From: Microbacterium sp. 11MF
Lineage (GTDB): Bacteria; Actinomycetota; Actinomycetes; Actinomycetales; Microbacteriaceae
NCBI RefSeq assembly: GCF_000383475.1
Contig: NZ_KB911459.1
Span: 324,467-388,466, forward strand
DNA length: 64,000 nucleotides
Reading direction: 5' to 3'
The notes under the pieces are model-generated. The model worked only from the letters and a program-made list of their open reading frames with translations, did no database searches and was not told the origin of the DNA. Numbering within the stretch: position 1 is the first letter of the stretch; every line of letters starts with the position of its first letter. Shown one piece after another: positions 35,369-45,960 of the stretch. The position numbers and the translations under genes were made by a program.

Positions 35369-37525
35369 ATGCCGACCACGGCAGCCACCGCCCCCAAGAC
35401 CGCCGCTCGGCGTCGCCGGGGATCGTCGTCGCGTCGAGACGACGAAGCACCCCTCATCCCGATCCTCGCCCGCAAGGTACGCGAGGTCGAAGCCAAGGCG
35501 CAGCGCGGAAAGCTGGGGCCGACCAATCGGGTCAAGTTCCAGGTGATCGCCTTCCTCGTCCGCGAGGAGCGCGCCCGCGTCAAGGCCGCGACCGACATCG
35601 CTGACGGCGCCCGCGCCGAGCTGCTCAAGCGGCTCGACGGCGTCGCGACGATCCTCGCCAAGACCGCGGCGCGCGACACCTCGCTCATCCAGCTGCTCGA
35701 GGTCGACCAGGCGACGTCGCCGGTCGCCCGTCGCATGCGTCGCGACTGGCTCATCGAGTCGGGCGCCGACCTGCCCGAGGACGAGCTGATCATCACCGAT
35801 GCGAAGCCCGCGCAGACCCCCGTCGTGCCCGAGGGTGTCGCCGACCGTCAGGTCGTGCCGCCGCAGGTCGAGGCGCGCAAGGAGTCGAACCCGTTCCTGT
35901 CCCCGGACGCCGCGCTCCGCGCCGTCGCACCCACACCGCGTCGCCGACTCGACGGCTGGGAGCTCATGGGCCCGCTGTACAAGGCCTTCGAGACGGGTGC
36001 CGGCGGCGGCGCCGCGTCGATGGATCTGCCTCCGGTGCCCGAGTTCGACCGCCTCTCGCCCAAGGGCCTCGAGGTCATGCAGCACCAGTCGCGGTTCCTC
36101 GAAGCCGTGCGCTCCGGACACCGCAGCTTCCTGCTCGCCGACGAGCCGGGTCTCGGCAAGACGGCGCAGTCGGTGCTCGCGGCATCCGTCGCCGACGCCT
36201 ACCCGCTCCTGGTCGTCGTCCCCAACGTCGTGAAGATGAACTGGGCACGCGAGGTCGAGCGGTGGACGCCGCAGCGACGCGCGACCGTCATCCAGGGCGA
36301 CGGCGAGACGATGGACGCCTTCGCCGACGTCTTCATCGTCAACTACGAGATTCTCGACCGTCACCTCGCCTGGCTGAGCTCGATCGGGCTGCAGGGCATG
36401 GTCGTCGACGAGGCCCACTTCATCAAGAACCTGACCTCGCAGCGGTCCCGGAACGTGCTCGCCCTCGGGTCGCGGATCCGCGAGCAGGTGCGCGACCCGC
36501 TCCTGCTGGCGCTGACGGGTACGCCCCTCATCAACGACGTCGAGGACTTCGACGCCATCTGGCGTTTCCTCGGCTGGACGAACGGTGAGAAGCCGGGCCC
36601 CGAGCTCATGGCGCGCCTCGACGAGACCGGCCTGACCCCGGCCGACAAGGCGTTCTACCCCGAGGCGCGCTCCGCCGTGATCTCGATGGGGATCGTCCGA
36701 CGCAAGAAGAAGGACGTCGCCGCCGACCTGCCCGACAAGCTCGTCGCCGACCTCCCCGTCGAGCTCGACGATGAATACGGCCGGTCGATCCGTGCCGCCG
36801 AGCGCGAGCTCGGCGATCGTCTGGCGGCGAAGTACCGCCGGATCATCGAGGCCCGCGGCGACCGCGTTCTCCGCGGCGAGGCCGACGAGGACATCGTGCG
36901 ACTCGTCGCCCACGGTGAGCTCGAAGAGGCCAAGGCCGCCGGCAGCGGCTCCGAGAACGTCTTCACGATGGTCCGCCGCATCGGTCAGGCCAAGGCGCAC
37001 CTCGCCGCGGACTACGCCGTGCAGCTGCAGCGCTCGGTCGGCAAGGTGGTCTTCTTCGCGAAGCACATCGACGTGATGGATGCCGCCGAGGCGCACTTCG
37101 CGTCGGCGGGGCTCCGCACCGTCTCGATCCGCGGCGACCAGACGACCCCCGTCCGCCAGCAGGCCATCGATGCCTTCAACGGCGAGCCGGACGTCGCGAT
37201 CGCGGTGTGCTCGCTGACGGCCGCCGGTGTCGGCCTCAACCTGCAGGCCGCCTCGAACGTGGTCCTCGCCGAGCTCAGCTGGACCGCGGCCGAGCAGACG
37301 CAGGCGATCGACCGCGTGCATCGCATCGGCCAGGGCGAGCCGGTCACCGCGTGGCGCATCATTGCGGCGCACACGATCGACACGAAGATCGCCGAGCTCA
37401 TCGACAGCAAACAGGGGCTCGCTCAGCGCGCCCTCGACGGCGACGCGGTCGACCCGACCTCGAGCGACTCCGTGCAGCTGTCGGCGCTGATGCACCTCCT
37501 GCGGCAGGCCCTCGGCGCGGCCTGA
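35369..37525 (+). CDS. SNF2-family DEAD/DEAH-box helicase-like protein
   Basis: This is a 718-residue superfamily 2 ATPase of the Snf2/RapA type. The N-terminal 200 residues are basic at first (ARRRRGSSSRR) and carry no domain I know. The motor has FLLADEPGLGKTAQS (motif I), VVPNVVKMNWAREVERW (Ia), VVDEAHFIKN (DEAH, II) and ALTGTPLIND (III). The C-terminal lobe has VVFFAKHIDVMDAAE, AVCSLTAAGVGLNLQAA and IDRVHRIGQGEPV (VI). The ATG follows AGGAGGAG. Such enzymes move nucleic-acid-bound proteins or remodel RNA polymerase. No restriction or defence genes surround it. The preceding 224 nt contain a possible -10 (TAGACT near 35200) and no other gene. Confidence 0.88.
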   Translation: MPTTAATAPKTAARRRRGSSSRRDDEAPLIPILARKVREVEAKAQRGKLGPTNRVKFQVIAFLVREERARVKAATDIADGARAELLKRLDGVATILAKTAARDTSLIQLLEVDQATSPVARRMRRDWLIESGADLPEDELIITDAKPAQTPVVPEGVADRQVVPPQVEARKESNPFLSPDAALRAVAPTPRRRLDGWELMGPLYKAFETGAGGGAASMDLPPVPEFDRLSPKGLEVMQHQSRFLEAVRSGHRSFLLADEPGLGKTAQSVLAASVADAYPLLVVVPNVVKMNWAREVERWTPQRRATVIQGDGETMDAFADVFIVNYEILDRHLAWLSSIGLQGMVVDEAHFIKNLTSQRSRNVLALGSRIREQVRDPLLLALTGTPLINDVEDFDAIWRFLGWTNGEKPGPELMARLDETGLTPADKAFYPEARSAVISMGIVRRKKKDVAADLPDKLVADLPVELDDEYGRSIRAAERELGDRLAAKYRRIIEARGDRVLRGEADEDIVRLVAHGELEEAKAAGSGSENVFTMVRRIGQAKAHLAADYAVQLQRSVGKVVFFAKHIDVMDAAEAHFASAGLRTVSIRGDQTTPVRQQAIDAFNGEPDVAIAVCSLTAAGVGLNLQAASNVVLAELSWTAAEQTQAIDRVHRIGQGEPVTAWRIIAAHTIDTKIAELIDSKQGLAQRALDGDAVDPTSSDSVQLSALMHLLRQALGAA

Positions 37526-37620
37526 GGTCGCTCCGCTGGCAGGGGATGCCGCCGCGACGCTAGTGTCGTGGAGGCAGCGTCGCCCCCAGCACCAACCCGA
37601 TATCACCCAAAGGACCACCC

Positions 37621-38649
37621 ATGAAGATCGGTATCCTCACGAGCGGCGGCGACTGTCCCGGACTGAACGCCGTCATCCGGGGCATCGTGCTGAAGGGCAC
37701 GACGACCTACGACATCGAGTTCGTGGGCATCCGCGACGGGTGGCGCGGCGTGGTCGACGGTGACTTCTTCCCCCTGACCCGTCACGAGGTGAAGGGGCTG
37801 TCGAAGGTCGGCGGCACGATCCTCGGGACGAGCCGCACCAACCCCTACGAGGGGCCGCGCGGCGGCGCCGAGAACATCTCCAAGACGATGTACGGGCACC
37901 GTCTCGACGGCATCGTCGCGATCGGCGGCGAGGGAACGCTCGCCGCGGCGGACCGCTTGCACAAGGACGGGATCAACGTCCTCGGCGTGCCGAAGACGAT
38001 CGACAACGACCTGCACGCCACCGACTACTCCTTCGGTTTCGACACCGCCGTGAACATCGCCACCGAGGCAATGGACCGGCTGCGGACCACGGGCGACTCC
38101 CACCAGCGCTGCATGGTCGCCGAGGTCATGGGGCGCCACGTCGGCTGGATCGCCCTGCACTCGGGTATCGCGGCGGGCGCCCATGTCATCTGCATCCCCG
38201 AGCAGCCCATGTCGATCGACGACATCGCCGAGCAGGTGACCAAGGCCCACGACCGCGGCCGCGCGCCGCTGGTCGTCGTCTCGGAGGGCTTCAAGCTCAC
38301 GGGCATGGACGAGGCCTTCAGTGACAAGGGTCTCGACGCGTTCAACCGCCCGCGTCTCGGCGGCATCAGCGAGATCCTCGCGCCCGAGATCGAACGGATC
38401 ACGGGCATCGAGACCCGCTCGACCGTCCTCGGTCACATCCAGCGCGGCGGATCGCCGTCGGGCTTCGACCGCGTCCTCGCCACCAGACTGGGCCTGCACG
38501 CCGCCGACGCGATCGTCGACGGCGCATGGGGTCAGATGGTCGCGATGCAGGGCACCGAGATCGTGCGCGTCCCCTTCGCCGAGGCCCTCGGATCTCTCCA
38601 CACGGTCCCGCCGCACCGCTACGAAGAAGCCGCCGCGCTGTTCGGCTGA
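37621..38649 (+). CDS. pfkA: ATP-dependent 6-phosphofructokinase
   Basis: PfkA phosphorylates fructose 6-phosphate in glycolysis. The 342 residues include ILTSGGDCPGLNAVIRG, IGGEGTLAAA, VPKTIDNDL with the catalytic Asp, and AEVMGRHVGWIALHSG. The combination of Gly after GGE (position 104 in the usual numbering) with Lys before TIDND (position 124) is that of the actinobacterial ATP-using group III enzyme, rather than the pyrophosphate-using form with Asp at 104. The ATG lies just after an AAAGGA-type site. The DMT transporter follows within 11 nt. Confidence 0.95.
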   Translation: MKIGILTSGGDCPGLNAVIRGIVLKGTTTYDIEFVGIRDGWRGVVDGDFFPLTRHEVKGLSKVGGTILGTSRTNPYEGPRGGAENISKTMYGHRLDGIVAIGGEGTLAAADRLHKDGINVLGVPKTIDNDLHATDYSFGFDTAVNIATEAMDRLRTTGDSHQRCMVAEVMGRHVGWIALHSGIAAGAHVICIPEQPMSIDDIAEQVTKAHDRGRAPLVVVSEGFKLTGMDEAFSDKGLDAFNRPRLGGISEILAPEIERITGIETRSTVLGHIQRGGSPSGFDRVLATRLGLHAADAIVDGAWGQMVAMQGTEIVRVPFAEALGSLHTVPPHRYEEAAALFG

Positions 38650-38659
38650 GCCGATCGGC

Positions 38660-39613
38660 GTGACGACTGCGACTCCCTCAGCCCCGGCATCCGTCTCTCC
38701 CGCCCTTCTGGGGGCGGTGTCGGTCGGTGTGCTCACCGCCGTCCAGGCCCGCATCAACGGGCAGCTCGGGGTGCGCCTCGAGCACGCGATGGCCGCCGCC
38801 GTCGTCTCGTTCGCGAGCGGACTGCTCCTGATCGCGCTCATCAGCGTGCTGACGCCCGCGGGCAGGCGCGGCGCCGCCGCCCTGGCCCGCGGCATCCGGG
38901 ATCACACGATCCCCTGGTGGATGCTGGTGGGCGGCGCGGCCGGTGCGTTCACTGTCGGGACGCAGAGCTTCGCGGTCGGCATCGTCGGCGTCTCGCTGTT
39001 CACCGTCGGCATCGTGGCCGGACAGACGGTGGGCGGCTTGGTCTTCGACCGGATCGGCTTCGGCCCGGGAGGCGTCGTGGCCGTCACAGTACCGCGCCTG
39101 GTCGGCGGGGTGCTCGCGCTCGGTGCGGTGGCCGTCATGCTGATCGCCGGGGACGGACTGGCCGGGGTACCGGTGTGGATGGTGATCCTGCCGGTCTTCG
39201 TGGGTGTCGGCCTCGCGTGGCAGCAGGCCACCAACGGCAGGCTGCGCGCCCGCGTGGGTACGCCCCTGACAGCGACGCTCGTCAACTTCGTCGTCGGCAC
39301 CGTCATCCTCACGGTACTGGCGGTCATCGTTACCCTCGTAGGCGGACCACCCGCAACGCCCCCGGGTGAGCCGTGGCTCTACCTCGGGGGCGTCCTGGGT
39401 GTGACATACATCGTCATGTCGGCCGCGATCGTGGCGCGGACCGGTGTCCTGCTGTTCGGCCTGGCGGCCGTCTCGGGCCAGCTCGTCGCCTCGCTGGTCC
39501 TCGACGCCCTCTGGCCTGCGCCCGCCGGGCCCGGTCTCCTCGTCGAGGCGATCACGGTCGTGATCGGTCTCGCGTCGGTGTCGGTCGCAGCGTTCTGGCG
39601 CGTGCGGCGCTGA
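38660..39613 (+). CDS. DMT-family transporter (DUF606/YdcZ type)
   Basis: This is a 317-residue protein with about ten membrane helices in two homologous halves, each beginning with a conserved NGQLG- or NGRLR-type motif (VQARINGQLGVRL near residue 30, QQATNGRLRARVGTPLTATLVNF near residue 195). This is the tandem DUF606 layout of the drug/metabolite transporter superfamily. Substrate is unknown. GTG 38660 gives a normal start and lies 10 nt after pfkA, so co-transcription is likely. A perfect GC hairpin with the TGA stop codon in its loop (39604-39620) ends the gene. Confidence 0.85.
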   Translation: MTTATPSAPASVSPALLGAVSVGVLTAVQARINGQLGVRLEHAMAAAVVSFASGLLLIALISVLTPAGRRGAAALARGIRDHTIPWWMLVGGAAGAFTVGTQSFAVGIVGVSLFTVGIVAGQTVGGLVFDRIGFGPGGVVAVTVPRLVGGVLALGAVAVMLIAGDGLAGVPVWMVILPVFVGVGLAWQQATNGRLRARVGTPLTATLVNFVVGTVILTVLAVIVTLVGGPPATPPGEPWLYLGGVLGVTYIVMSAAIVARTGVLLFGLAAVSGQLVASLVLDALWPAPAGPGLLVEAITVVIGLASVSVAAFWRVRR

Positions 39614-39620
39614 GCGCCGC
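39604..39620 (+). terminator. Hairpin across the DMT stop codon
   Basis: A 7-bp stem (gcggcgc with gcgccgc) has the TGA stop as its loop. It is short and without a T tract, but lies between convergent genes (DMT transporter and msrB). Confidence 0.4.
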
Positions 39621-39626
39621 GACGGA

Positions 39627-40037
39627 TCAGGCCCCGTCGCCCTTCGGGGTGAACGACAGCGACAGCGAGTTCATGCAGTAGCGGTCACCGGTCGGCGTGC
39701 CGAAACCGTCGGGGAACACGTGCCCCAGGTGCGATCCGCAGTTGGCGCAGCGGACCTCGGTGCGCACCATGCCGTGGCTGTTGTCCTCGATGAGTTCGAC
39801 CGCCTCGGGGCGCACGGACTCGTAGAAGCTCGGCCACCCGCAGTGCGAGTCGAACTTCGTGCCGCTCTGGAACAGCTCCGACCCGCACGCGGCACAGGTG
39901 TAGAACCCGGCCCGCTCCTCGTCGAGGAGTTCGCCGGTCCAGGCGCGCTCCGTGCCGGCCTGGCGCAGGACGGCGTACTGCTCGGGCGTCAGCTCCTCAC
40001 GCCACTGCTCGTCGGTCTTCTCCACGCGATAGCTCAT
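39627..40037 (-). CDS. msrB: Peptide-methionine (R)-S-oxide reductase
   Basis: MsrB repairs oxidised methionine (R form) in proteins. The 136 residues contain two zinc CxxC pairs (YTCAACGSELF and VRCANCGSHLG), the substrate-pocket FDSHCGWPSFYE and the catalytic Cys in RYCMNSLSLSF. The ATG follows GAAGGAAG. It stands alone and converges with the DMT transporter gene. Confidence 0.97.
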   Translation of the reverse strand: MSYRVEKTDEQWREELTPEQYAVLRQAGTERAWTGELLDEERAGFYTCAACGSELFQSGTKFDSHCGWPSFYESVRPEAVELIEDNSHGMVRTEVRCANCGSHLGHVFPDGFGTPTGDRYCMNSLSLSFTPKGDGA

Positions 40038-40124
40038 GTGTTCTTCCTTCCCTCGTCCTATTCAACCGGACGAACCGCCCGGATGTTCCGCAGTGTCGCC
40101 CGATGACGGTCGTACGGTGGGGGA

Positions 40125-40385
40125 GTGCCCCTCTCCGACCGCGACCGAGCCGTCCTCGACTTCGAGGCGCGGTGGCACCGGCATTCCGGCGCCAAGGAGG
40201 AAGCGCTCCGAGCGGAGCTCTCGTTGACGCCCGCGCGGTACTACCAGCTCCTCGGACGCATCCTCGAGTCCGCGGATGCCGTGGCCCACGATCCGGTCCT
40301 GGTGCACCGCCTCCGCCGTCTCCACGCCGACCAGGAGCGCGAGCGCCGCAGCCGCGCCAGGATCCTCCCTGCCTCCGCCCGATAG
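40125..40385 (+). CDS. DUF3263 helix-turn-helix-like small protein
   Basis: This is an 86-residue protein of the actinobacterial DUF3263 family (LSDRDRAVLDFEARWHRHSGAKEEALRAELSLTPARYYQLL), which looks like a small DNA-binding helix-turn-helix. The GTG is 6 nt after TACGGT, and the spacer GGGGGA could also serve as a ribosome site. The stop codon TAG is part of the -10 hexamer of the next gene. Paired DUF3263 and LytR_C genes are common in actinobacteria. Confidence 0.85.
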   Translation: MPLSDRDRAVLDFEARWHRHSGAKEEALRAELSLTPARYYQLLGRILESADAVAHDPVLVHRLRRLHADQERERRSRARILPASAR

Positions 40386-40394
40386 GATCCTCGG

Positions 40395-41027
40395 GTGCCG
40401 TCTCCGACATCCCCGCCTGAGCAAGAGCAGCCCGACCCGACGGCCCTCTCCGCCTCGACGGGTCGTCCCGCCGCCACCGACCGTTTCGACGACGTCTCCC
40501 CGAACGTGTCGCGAGTTGGCGCCCACCGCGCCGAGAACCCCCGACTCCGGATCGGGCTCATCGTCTTCTGGTCCGCCGTCGCGACCGTCGCGATCGTCGC
40601 CGCGGGTGTCTTCGGCACGCTGCTCTCGACGGGACGCCTCTCCTTCGGGCCGGCGGCCGGGCCGAGCGGCACCTCCCAGGTCGTCGCTCCCAAGGTCGAC
40701 ACCTCGTACCAGGTCCTCGTGCTGAATGCGACGGCCGAGACGGGGCTGGGTGCCCGGATCCGCGATCAGGTCATCGCGGCGGGCTGGGCCGACGCCGACG
40801 TCGAGGTGAGCAACGCGAGCTCCACCGACTTCCCGACGACCACCGTCTATTACGCGCGACCCGCGGACGAAGCGGCTGCCCGCGGACTGGCGGACGCGAT
40901 CGGCGGCGCCGAGGTGTCGCTCGACGACACGTATCAGGTCGTCGCGCCGCCCGAGACGACGGCGGCGGACGGCGCGAGTCGGCCCCAGTTGGTCGTCGTG
41001 GTCGGCCTCGATTTCGGCAGCGAATGA
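40395..41027 (+). CDS. LytR C-terminal domain-containing membrane protein
   Basis: This 210-residue protein has a disordered N-terminal cytosolic part (about 1-50), one membrane helix (about 52-75), and an outside LytR_C domain (about 105-205) with SYQVLVLNATAETGLGARIRDQV and STTVYY-like TTTVYYARPADEAAA. LytR_C domains occur at the ends of wall-polymer ligases but here stand alone, so a cell-wall role is likely and unproven. The GTG is 6 nt after TAGGAT, whose TAG is the stop codon of the DUF3263 gene, so promoter and upstream gene overlap. Confidence 0.87.
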   Translation: MPSPTSPPEQEQPDPTALSASTGRPAATDRFDDVSPNVSRVGAHRAENPRLRIGLIVFWSAVATVAIVAAGVFGTLLSTGRLSFGPAAGPSGTSQVVAPKVDTSYQVLVLNATAETGLGARIRDQVIAAGWADADVEVSNASSTDFPTTTVYYARPADEAAARGLADAIGGAEVSLDDTYQVVAPPETTAADGASRPQLVVVVGLDFGSE

Positions 41028-41133
41028 CGGAGCACACGTCGCCCTCCCGGCGGCGTGTTTCGACGCCGTAAACACTTCGGTTCGGGGGTGTCAACAAAGC
41101 CCCGAACGGCGTCTGCGAGCGCGGAGCCGTGGC

Positions 41134-41139
41134 TAGCAT
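41134..41139 (+). promoter_or_regulatory. Probable -10 of the cold-shock gene
   Basis: TAGCAT lies 31 nt before the csp ATG, leaving a short leader with an AGGAG ribosome site. A nearby hairpin (gttcgggg/ccccgaac, about 41080-41110) lies upstream of it. Confidence 0.4.
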
Positions 41140-41169
41140 TTCGATGTCCCACAGCTTCAGGAGATTCGC

Positions 41170-41373
41170 ATGACCCAGGGAACCGTCAAGTGGTTCAACG
41201 CCGAGAAGGGCTTCGGCTTCATCACCCTCGGTGACGGACAGGACGTCTTCGTCCACTACTCCAACATCGACATGTCGGGCTTCCGGGTCCTCGAGGAGGG
41301 GCAGGCCGTCGAGTTCACCGTCGGCACCGGGCAGAAGGGCCCGCAAGCCGAGTCCGTCCGCGTCGTCGCCTGA
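41170..41373 (+). CDS. Cold-shock protein (CspA family)
   Basis: This is a 67-residue single cold-shock domain with both RNA-binding motifs, KGFGFIT (RNP1) and VFVHYSNI (RNP2), and the typical [13 protein letters not shown] start. It binds single-stranded nucleic acid and acts as an RNA chaperone. The ATG follows AGGAG. A second, longer cold-shock protein is encoded at 51.9 kb. Confidence 0.96.
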   Translation: MTQGTVKWFNAEKGFGFITLGDGQDVFVHYSNIDMSGFRVLEEGQAVEFTVGTGQKGPQAESVRVVA

Positions 41374-41379
41374 CGCCTG

Positions 41380-41904
41380 TCAGGTCTCGTATCGGCTCAG
41401 GAAGCGTCCGCTCAGCTCGGGCGGATTCAGCTCTCGGGCGGAGCGGTTCTCGATGGCCTCCGTCTCGTCGCTGTCGGTGACGGAGACGAAGAGGGTGATC
41501 CCGGCAAGCGCTTCTGCGCGCTCGGCCCGCAGGTGCGCGAGGGCGGCGATCAGGGCATCGATGTGTTCCTCGAACCAGCCGTCGGTGTCGTCCGACGAGT
41601 CCTTGAGCAGCCGGGAGATCGGCGAGAAGTGCTCCCAGCCCGCCAGCTCGTCGCGCCACTCGGCGGTGTCCCACCGCAGGTAGGCGTCGTACCCGGGGGA
41701 GGCGAGGTCGCCGGCGGCATCCGCTTGCGACCTCTTCGACTCGTAGTGCTCGACGGTGGTGATGCAGAGCCCCGCGCTCATCGCGCCGTCGTCCGTGGTC
41801 AGGGCGACCGCGTACACCCGCTCGCCGGTGAGGGTCTCGATCGTCTCGTCGAAGGCGGCGACAGTGGCTTCCCGCAGCGCTCGACGCGCGTCGTCACGGT
41901 TCAC
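41380..41904 (-). CDS. DUF4303 family protein
   Basis: This 174-residue protein resembles DUF4303 proteins, which are related to SMI1/KNR4-like and toxin-immunity-type small proteins. Blocks include VYAVALTTDDGAMSAGLCITT, YDAYLRWDTAEWRDELAG and ITLFVSVTDSDETEAIENRSARELNP. GTG 41904 is chosen because AGGAGA precedes it; the longer frame to 42021 is shadow. It converges with the cold-shock gene, with 6 nt between them. Cellular role unknown. Confidence 0.8.
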   Translation of the reverse strand: MNRDDARRALREATVAAFDETIETLTGERVYAVALTTDDGAMSAGLCITTVEHYESKRSQADAAGDLASPGYDAYLRWDTAEWRDELAGWEHFSPISRLLKDSSDDTDGWFEEHIDALIAALAHLRAERAEALAGITLFVSVTDSDETEAIENRSARELNPPELSGRFLSRYET

Positions 41905-42014
41905 GGAACGATCTCCTCTCGTAGGGCTGGACCCGTTCGACACCCCGGGCATCGGGCGCCGTCGCAGGCATCGGCGCGGCGCCGACCACGGTAGCGCGGG
42001 TCGCGGCCGCGCGG

Positions 42015-42041
42015 CTTGCACTCCCTATGGTCGAGTGCCAG
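42015..42041. promoter_or_regulatory. CIRCE element 1 (HrcA operator)
   Basis: CTTGCACTC-N9-GAGTGCCAG, close to the CIRCE consensus TTAGCACTC-N9-GAGTGCTAA. The left arm also contains TTGCAC, a plausible -35, with CAGAAT 17 nt further on as the -10. Confidence 0.8.
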
Positions 42042-42047
42042 AATGAT

Positions 42048-43761
<1,714 letters not shown>

Positions 43762-43780
43762 TCCAGCGCTGACAGCCAGC

Positions 43781-43814
43781 ACGAAGGGCCCCTCCTCCGG
43801 GAGGGGCCCTTCGT
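43781..43814. terminator. Strong bidirectional terminator after groL
   Basis: A perfect 15-bp stem (acgaagggcccctcc and its complement) with a 4-nt TCCG loop lies between the convergent stops of groL and the WXG100 gene. It is the most stable simple hairpin I see in the window. Confidence 0.85.
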
Positions 43815-43828
43815 CGTTCGCGGACGCG

Positions 43829-44116
43829 TCAGCGGAACATACCTGCGGCGGCCATCTCGGTCTGCGCGTACTGCTGGCCGACGGTGGCGAGCGCGGTGCT
43901 GATGTCGCCGAGGGCGGCATCCAGTTCCCGCTGTGCGGCGCGCCAGCGCTCGACCACGCCCTGGAAGGCGACCGACGCGCTGCCCGTCCACGAACCCTGC
44001 AGCTGGGTCAGATGACCGAGCATGGCGGCGGTCTCGGACTGCACACGGTCGCCCGTGGCGCGGATCGTGGTGGTGGCGGCGAGGACGGCGTCGCTGTCGA
44101 CGGTGAAGGCGGTCAT
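43829..44116 (-). CDS. WXG100-family (ESAT-6-like) small protein
   Basis: This is a 95-residue all-helical protein with the WXG100 helix-turn-helix: first helix about 5-38, the turn GSWTGSASVAFQG (WTG in place of WXG) around residue 43, second helix about 47-85. Proteins of this kind are exported by type VII secretion systems as dimers. The ATG at 44116 follows AAGGAA, with TAGCGT about 31 nt upstream as a possible -10. No secretion component is adjacent; the only EccC-like ATPase gene is about 40 kb away at 1.5-4.3 kb. Longer frames reaching into the kinase gene are shadow. Confidence 0.88.
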   Translation of the reverse strand: MTAFTVDSDAVLAATTTIRATGDRVQSETAAMLGHLTQLQGSWTGSASVAFQGVVERWRAAQRELDAALGDISTALATVGQQYAQTEMAAAGMFR

Positions 44117-44231
44117 GACGGTTCCTTTCGAATGGGATGCCGCCACGCTAAAGACCCGCGCCGGGGCCTTCGCGCATCCTCGCCGCCTGGGGAGAGGGAT
44201 CCGTCCCGTCGTGCGCTGGGGAGGAGGCTGT

Positions 44232-45947
44232 TCAGCTCTCGCTGCGCGGTGTCCGCGGGAGCGGCTGCGTCGCGACGTCGAGAGCCGCCCCGGCGGTCGC
44301 TCGATCCGTCGCGAGCGGGAGTGACACCGTGAACGTCGCGCCGCCGCCGGCGGTGTCGGTGACCTCGATCGTGCCCTGCAGCGTCGCGACGATGGAGGCG
44401 ACGATCGACAGACCGAGGCCGGAACCGCCCGTCTCGCGCGTGCGCGAGGAGTCGGCGCGCCAGAAGCGCTGGAAGATCTTGCTGCGGATCTGCTCGGGGA
44501 CGCCCTCGCCGTGGTCGGCGACAGAGATCCAGCCGCGTCCGGTCTCGAGGTCCGCCCCCACGGAGAGTTCGATCGGCGATCCTGCCGGGGTGTACCGGCG
44601 GGCGTTGCCGAGGAGGTTGGCGACGACCTGGCGGATGCGGTTCTCGTCACCGAGGACGATCGGCACGACCGGCTGCGGCAGGTGCAGCAGGATGGGCTCG
44701 GTCGCCTGATCGGGGGACGCGGCATCCGCTCGATTCCGACGGCGCAGGAGCCGGCCGGCTCCCGCGATGGCGCCGCCTCGCCGCTTGGGCGAGGGGTCCT
44801 GCGCGGGGAAGACCGCCATCGGGACCGGGGAGGTCGAGGTCTGGCCGAGGAACGAGACGTCGCGATCGGGGGATGCCGCGCGCGCGTCGAGTGCGGCATC
44901 GCGGGCGATCGGGCGCAGGTCGACAGGCACGACGGCGACGTCGCGCTGTTCGTCGAGCCGTGCGAGGGCGAGGAGGTCCTCGACGAGGGCGCCCATGCGG
45001 ATCGCCTCCTTCTCGATGCGCTCCATCGCCTGCGCCGTCTGCTCCGGATCCTGGATGGCGCCCATCCGGTACAGCTCGGCGTAGCCGCGGACGGTCACGA
45101 GCGGTGTGCGGAGTTCGTGGCTCGCGTCGCCGATGAACCGCCGCATCCGATCGACCGTCGAGTCCCGTTCGCCCAGTGCCTCGTCGATCCGCTCGAGCAT
45201 GACGTTGATCGCGGTCTTGAGGCGGCCGACCTCGGTGCCCGGCGCGATGTCGCTCATGCGCTGGCTGAAATCGCCCTGCGCGATGGTCATGGCGGTGGAC
45301 TCGACCTGGCCGAGGCCGCGGAACGCCAGGGTCACCAGTCCGCGGGTCAGGATCGCGCTGCAGACGATCGTGAAGAGGGCGAGGGCCGTGTAGATGCCGA
45401 TGTAGTTGGCGACCGTCCGGTTCACGTCGTTGAGCGGCAGGGCGACCAGCTGCGTGTAGTACTCCCGTGAGCCCGGGATCGGGAGGGTGTCGACACTGGC
45501 GCGGTAGCGCACGGTCCCGTCGGCCGACGGCAGATCGAAGGGCGCCGTTCCGTCGAGCACCGTCTGGTCGAGCGAGAACGTCTCGGGGAAGGCGGGCGGC
45601 GAGAGGGTGTCGTCACCGCCCGCCACGGCCAGACGCTCGCCTTTGCCCTTGCCGCTGTACACCGCGACCGAGAAGTCGGTCGGCGCCGCGGCGATCGGGG
45701 TGAAGGTGGCTTCGCCGTCGTCGAGCGTGACGTTCATGAGGTTGCTCGCGACGTCGGTCGTGACCGTCTGGGTCAGCGACTGATCGACGGCGCCGAGCTG
45801 GGCGTTCCGCAGGAAGATCATGGTGCCGACGCCGGCGGCGATCATTCCGAATGCCAGGATGCTCACCGTCACGCCGGTGACTTTCGTGCGCAGGCTGAGA
45901 CCGCGCCACCAATGGGTGACGCGGTCCTGCGATGCCGTCGGGCCCAG
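44232..45947 (-). CDS. Sensor histidine kinase of a PhoPR-like two-component system
   Basis: The kinase has two membrane helices flanking an extracytoplasmic sensor of about 130 residues, then HAMP and a DHp domain with the phosphorylated His in GDASHELRTPL. The CA domain follows with N (GNARRYTP), G1 (DHGEGVP), F (IFQRFWRAD) and G2 (GSGLGLSI) boxes. A 50-residue Arg/Ala-rich insertion sits between the DHp and the N box. The first ATG/GTG (45872) would start inside the first helix and lose its basic anchor. The frame stays open upstream, and a CTG at 45945-45947 lies 6 nt after GGAGG, giving 571 residues with WWRGLSLRTK before the helix. I therefore place the start at CTG. It lies directly after the response regulator. 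Confidence 0.85.
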   Translation of the reverse strand: MGPTASQDRVTHWWRGLSLRTKVTGVTVSILAFGMIAAGVGTMIFLRNAQLGAVDQSLTQTVTTDVASNLMNVTLDDGEATFTPIAAAPTDFSVAVYSGKGKGERLAVAGGDDTLSPPAFPETFSLDQTVLDGTAPFDLPSADGTVRYRASVDTLPIPGSREYYTQLVALPLNDVNRTVANYIGIYTALALFTIVCSAILTRGLVTLAFRGLGQVESTAMTIAQGDFSQRMSDIAPGTEVGRLKTAINVMLERIDEALGERDSTVDRMRRFIGDASHELRTPLVTVRGYAELYRMGAIQDPEQTAQAMERIEKEAIRMGALVEDLLALARLDEQRDVAVVPVDLRPIARDAALDARAASPDRDVSFLGQTSTSPVPMAVFPAQDPSPKRRGGAIAGAGRLLRRRNRADAASPDQATEPILLHLPQPVVPIVLGDENRIRQVVANLLGNARRYTPAGSPIELSVGADLETGRGWISVADHGEGVPEQIRSKIFQRFWRADSSRTRETGGSGLGLSIVASIVATLQGTIEVTDTAGGGATFTVSLPLATDRATAGAALDVATQPLPRTPRSES

Positions 45948-45960
45948 GGGGCGCCTCCGT

